NCBI GenBank assembly: GCA_025642065.1
Contig: JAODUP010001142.1
Location: 33,501 to 97,500, forward strand
Direction of reading: 5' to 3'
Length of the DNA: 64,000 nt
Source: Paralvinella palmiformis
Taxonomy: Eukaryota > Annelida > Polychaeta > Terebellida > Alvinellidae
The notes under the pieces are model-generated. The model did no database searches and was not told the DNA's origin. It saw only the letters and a program-made list of their open reading frames with translations. This document shows, piece after piece, positions 60,536 to 64,000 of the stretch. Made by a program: the position numbers and the translations under genes. Numbering within the stretch: position 1 is the first letter of the stretch; the number at the start of each line of letters is the position of its first letter.

Positions 60536-61200
60536 GGCAGTAGATCAATTGACTGATGACATGTAAGTAACATGATAGATGACGTACTAGACATGGTATA
60601 TGACCCAGTAGACAACATGATAGATAACGTGGTAGACAAAATGATTGATGACTTCGTAGACATGATAGATAACCTGGTAGACAACATGATAGATGGCCCG
60701 GTAGACATGATTGATGACATGGTGGAAAATTTAACGGATGACAAATAGACAACACAATTTGACGGATGACGTGTAGACAACATGATAGATGACATGGTAT
60801 AAATATTTACGGATGACTAGTAGACAACACGATATGTGACGTGTAGACATCATGATTGATGACTTCGTAGACATGATAGATAACTTAGTAGACAATATGA
60901 TAGATGACGTAGTAGACATGATAGATGACGTGGTGGATAAGTTGACGGATGACGTGTAGACAATACGATAGACGATGTGGTAGACAAATTGATGAATGCC
61001 GAGTCGACAACATGATAAATGACGTGGTAGACAACTTGACGGATGACGTGGTAGACAACATGACAGATGACGTGGTGGACAAATTGACAGATGACGTGGT
61101 GGACAAATTGACGGATGACGTGGTATACAACATGACAGATGACGTGGTAGACAAAATGACAGATGACGTGGTAGACAACATGATAGATGAGGCGATGGAC
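60536..61200. repeat. Minisatellite block 2, diverged units moving to a 24-bp period
   Basis: From 60536 to about 61000 the units are diverged and vary in length (motifs GATGACGTGGTAGACA, GATAACTTAGTAGACA). From about 61015 to 61200 they settle into regular 24-bp copies, GACGTGGTAGACAAC.TGAC followed by .GAT. In that part the plus strand reads as an octad repeat of the VVDNMTDD type. It is no known coding repeat, so I treat it as satellite DNA. Confidence 0.92.
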
Positions 61201-61497
61201 ATCATGACCATTTAACATTAAGATGTTGGAACGTTAATGAGTAGAAGATACATCGTATTAGTGGCAATTAACAGGTAATGAAAGGCTCTGTTGAACTGAT
61301 TAATGACGTGTCGACAACATGATATATGACGTGGTGGACAACTTGACAGATGACGTGGTGGACAAATTGACGGATGACGTGGTAGACAACATGATAGATG
61401 AGGCGATGGACATCATGACCAGTTAACCTTAATGAGTAGAAGATACATCGTATTAGTGGCAATTAACAGGTAATGAAAGGCTCTGTTGAACTGATTA
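61186..61497. repeat. Tandem duplication of minisatellite edge plus unique flank
   Basis: The block GATGAGGCGATGGACATCAT ... GGCTCTGTTGAACTGATTA occurs at 61186-61302 and again at 61397-61497, separated by about four more satellite units (61303-61396). The second copy lacks the short ACATTAAGATGTTGGAACG-like segment present in the first. This shows that the duplication took in unique DNA next to the array. Confidence 0.92.
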
Positions 61498-61519
61498 GGT
61501 TCGATAATATGCAATACCT

Positions 61520-61779
61520 GAAACAATCGCATCACCTTGTTAGATGCACCAGGTAGAGAAATGATTCTGGTGAAAAATGTGGACAGGGAAGTGCAGGATT
61601 ACAGTATAATGCCGGAATATTGTGTGGCTTTATGTACCATCGAAGTGGAGATGGAAAAGGGCCGAGTGTCTGGTATCTTCCCGCTGATCAGTCATCTAGG
61701 TACCGTGTATATGAGGATATCTGACGTGACCGATTATTATAATTATGCAGGGCATCTCCAGGGCCTAATTGGTAGCTAG
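61520..61779 (+). other. Possible exon of a DRAM/TMEM150-like membrane protein (tentative)
   Basis: One frame stays open from about 61520 to a stop at 61777-61779 and reads ITLLDAPGREMILVKNVD, then YCVALCTIEVEMEKGRVSGI followed by FPLISHLGTVYMRISDVTD. The segment GRVSGIFPLISHLGT recalls the first extracellular loop of DRAM/TMEM150/Frag1 proteins (GHV...PYISDTGT), but the usual PE after it is absent. No partner exon was found. It may be chance or a relic. Confidence 0.25.
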
Positions 61780-61895
61780 TTTGGCCACATATCTCTGCCA
61801 CCTGAATTCGAACCCGAACCGGGTTATGCCTAAGGAGTATTTTATCATTCACTTCGTCTCATTATTGTCTCATAAGGTCACTCGGCCCTTTCAGT

Positions 61896-61985
61896 GTGTG
61901 TATGTTTGTGTGTGTGTGTGTGTTTGTGTGTGTGTTTGTGTGTTTGTGTGTTTGTGTGTTTGTGTGTGTTTGTGTGTTTGTATGT
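61896..61985. repeat. (TG)n-rich tract with TTTG interruptions
   Basis: TG runs broken at regular intervals by TTTG units, about 90 bp. Confidence 0.95.
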
Positions 61986-63618
61986 AAGGCAGTAGTCATC
62001 CAGATATTCCATCACAACCTACCCCATCCACTAGTTAAAATCCTGAAGACACTGAGTCCACATCCTTGAAGAATCCGGTTAGGACAACTATGGGCATATG
62101 ACAACTGCAGTGTATACTGATATCTGCAATCACATTAAATAAATATTGAATATATCTTGCATAATGTATTCTTTATCCACCATTAAGCACCGAGTAACAA
62201 AAACCCCACAGCAGCAAGATACGAGAGCGGATGGATAGGTCACCTCCAATGGTGAAACAAATCGGCTTTTGCGGATACAATGTGACTAACTACCGGTATT
62301 AAACCACACAATAAATCCCGCGTAAAGATAGCCCAAGAGTTATATGACACCGAAGTACACTTAATAAAGGAAAACTACTGAGCTCAGCAGCAAAGATACT
62401 CACTTGTCTTTCTTCAACGGAATCCATCTACCTTTTAAAGCATCCTGATAAATGCGTGCTGATGAGGACTACAAAAGAAATATCCCTTTCGAAATCCCGT
62501 TATTTTTACCAATTCTATCAAATTCTACAGTTCCTTTTCCAAACTCGAGGTACGTAATTAAAATATAAATCTATTATTTATTTTGAATGTTCAGTTGTGT
62601 ACATGTCTTGTGTAGATTGCCGTTCGAAAGCCGTTTTGACGCCTTTGTTTCGACATATGGAAAAAAAAAGTGGCGTGAGCTTTAAACGTTTCGAACGACA
62701 TCTTCAAAAGCCACCCAGAACAAATTGGTGACTTCCATATAATTTTAACCTTGCGGGATCGTTAACCTATCACTGCCACTACTGGTCAAATATATCACGT
62801 ATTAACCATGACAGCCTGGAAATAGCGCAAGAAAATAATTGATTTGGGAGCATGTCCTCAGGCATATGGCTCTACTATCCAAGGGAAGGAGATTGATTAT
62901 CAGGCGGAAGTCTTTCATTAAACGTACATAGGAACGCGACCATACGATCTGGAAGTTTAGAAGCCAGGGTGCGACCACATCCTTTGTCTAGCTTAGAGCT
63001 GAAAGGGATGACTGTTTAATGGCTAGATGCATGACGACATTGGATATCGCCAAATTAATGGTATCTACAGCCGTCTAAAGGCTTGGTAATGATGTGGATA
63101 TAGTCATCTCCATAGCTCCAAAGACTAAATTTGTTTATGGGATGTTGGTCTAGTTTAGACCATTAAACATGTGATAAAATCAGACCTTCGATGAACGAGT
63201 TCATTGTTAGCCCAAAAAGAAGACGAGGACATTTAATATATTACTATATATTATTTCCTTCAGTAGATGTTTACTTCCGTTCTTACCTGTAACCATAACG
63301 CTAAATTTAAGTTGACTAAACAAAATGTGCACTCGTCAGCTGTTTGGTTTACACCTGGTCATACAGAGTGGCAACATTACTGATGAAATAATTAATCCAT
63401 TAATTAGTTCCTTTTCCACTATGACCTGTAATATCATATAAGTAAGTAACAAAGGAATTTGGAAGCTAGTCTGTTTGGTGTGTTTTTGTTGAGTGGGGGA
63501 TGGGGGGATTATTGGGATTTTGGCCATTAATTTTATGCCATTAGTTTTACACTCGTATTTTATTTTCTGGATTATTGTTTACCAATAGACTAACAGGTGC
63601 CAGAAATTATATTATTTA

Positions 63619-63688
<70 letters not shown>

Positions 63689-64000
63689 AACATGACATGC
63701 ATGTCATGACATTTTTTCATCTCATATGTGCGTTATTTACGTAAATCTTGATTATATTAATTCAGTGTCTGGTTCTTCTTTAACGTGGTTGGTCTGGTAA
63801 TAAATTTATCTTCGAGCCTCCCCCCCTCATACAGCTGCTACGACAAGAGTTAAGTTTTATTTAAATTGGACTCTTTAGACACGGTTAATAGGATCAATAA
63901 AACTGTCACGTGATTGCAAATGCATCAGCAGATGTCGGGGCCAAAATAGAAGAATATTCATAAACACTGTTCACATATCTTCATCAGAGAACCCGCTGCG
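61986..64000. other. Intergenic DNA; long (TA)n at 63621-63684
   Basis: No gene is recognised to the window edge. The TA tract is followed by a palindrome ATGACATGCATGTCAT (about 63693-63708). A G-run lies near 63495-63507. Confidence 0.6.

Noticed and set aside
60057..60919. Several long minus-strand open frames (up to about 154 codons) rich in Cys, Ser, Leu and Val
   Set aside because: They are read-through of the 23-bp minisatellite, whose unit lacks stops; the same residues appear in every frame in cyclic order.
60085..61450. CRISPR-like regular repeat array
   Set aside because: The units are head-to-tail with no unique spacers, and the DNA is eukaryotic; it is a minisatellite.
61520..61600. 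Translation-factor GTPase motif (TLLDAPG)
   Set aside because: The GTPase consensus DxPGH and following helices are absent; the resemblance ends after seven residues.

Overview
The window is AT-rich animal nuclear DNA. It has GT-AG introns, dinucleotide microsatellites, tRNA-derived SINEs, L2/CR1-type LINEs, hAT and pogo/Tigger-type DNA transposons and a BEL/Pao retroelement. The one intact gene encodes an animal-type mitochondrial glycerol-3-phosphate dehydrogenase. The repeat set and protein divergence suggest a lophotrochozoan, probably a mollusc; this is inference only.

The main gene is GPD2 (+ strand, coding 24042-44797). Fifteen coding exons, joined at consistent GT-AG sites with matching phase, give a 726-residue protein, about the length of vertebrate GPD2. 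All expected parts are visible: an N-terminal mitochondrial/membrane segment, an FAD-binding glycine motif, the FAD-GPDH catalytic core and two C-terminal EF-hands. The best observation in the window is that the exon coding the second EF-hand is present twice in tandem (40803-40901 and 41255-41353). Both copies are 99 nt, start and end in phase 0, keep splice sites, and differ at 9 of 33 residues, including one calcium-ligand position. They look like mutually exclusive alternative exons that would tune calcium activation of the enzyme.

Left part (1-24 kb): no intact gene seen. It holds copies of a tRNA-derived SINE (two with clear target-site duplications), a minus-strand LINE relic (4.3-6.1 kb), a small broken exon-like ORF (8.0-8.2 kb), two plus-strand LINE relics (9.1-11.4 and 12.2-13.3 kb), a 1.5-kb TIR element (16.3-17.8 kb), a decayed hAT/ZBED transposase (18.1-19.7 kb), a SINE with a perfect 13-bp TSD (20.5-20.9 kb) and a non-autonomous hAT element with a perfect 8-bp TSD (22.8-23.5 kb).

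Middle (24-47.5 kb): GPD2, its introns and its probable 3' UTR. The introns hold two related TA-flanked TIR elements (27.6-28.6 and 39.4-40.5 kb), several copies of a second SINE family and microsatellites.

Right part (47.5-64 kb): mostly non-coding AT-rich DNA. It contains a SINE with an L2-like 3' tail (50.8-51.1 kb), an unassigned coding-like patch (53.3-53.9 kb), a Tigger-like element (54.8-55.3 kb), a BEL/Pao remnant with pol fragment and LTR-like block (57.9-59.8 kb), a 1.4-kb minisatellite with 23- to 24-bp units (60.1-61.45 kb) and a possible membrane-protein exon (61.5-61.8 kb).
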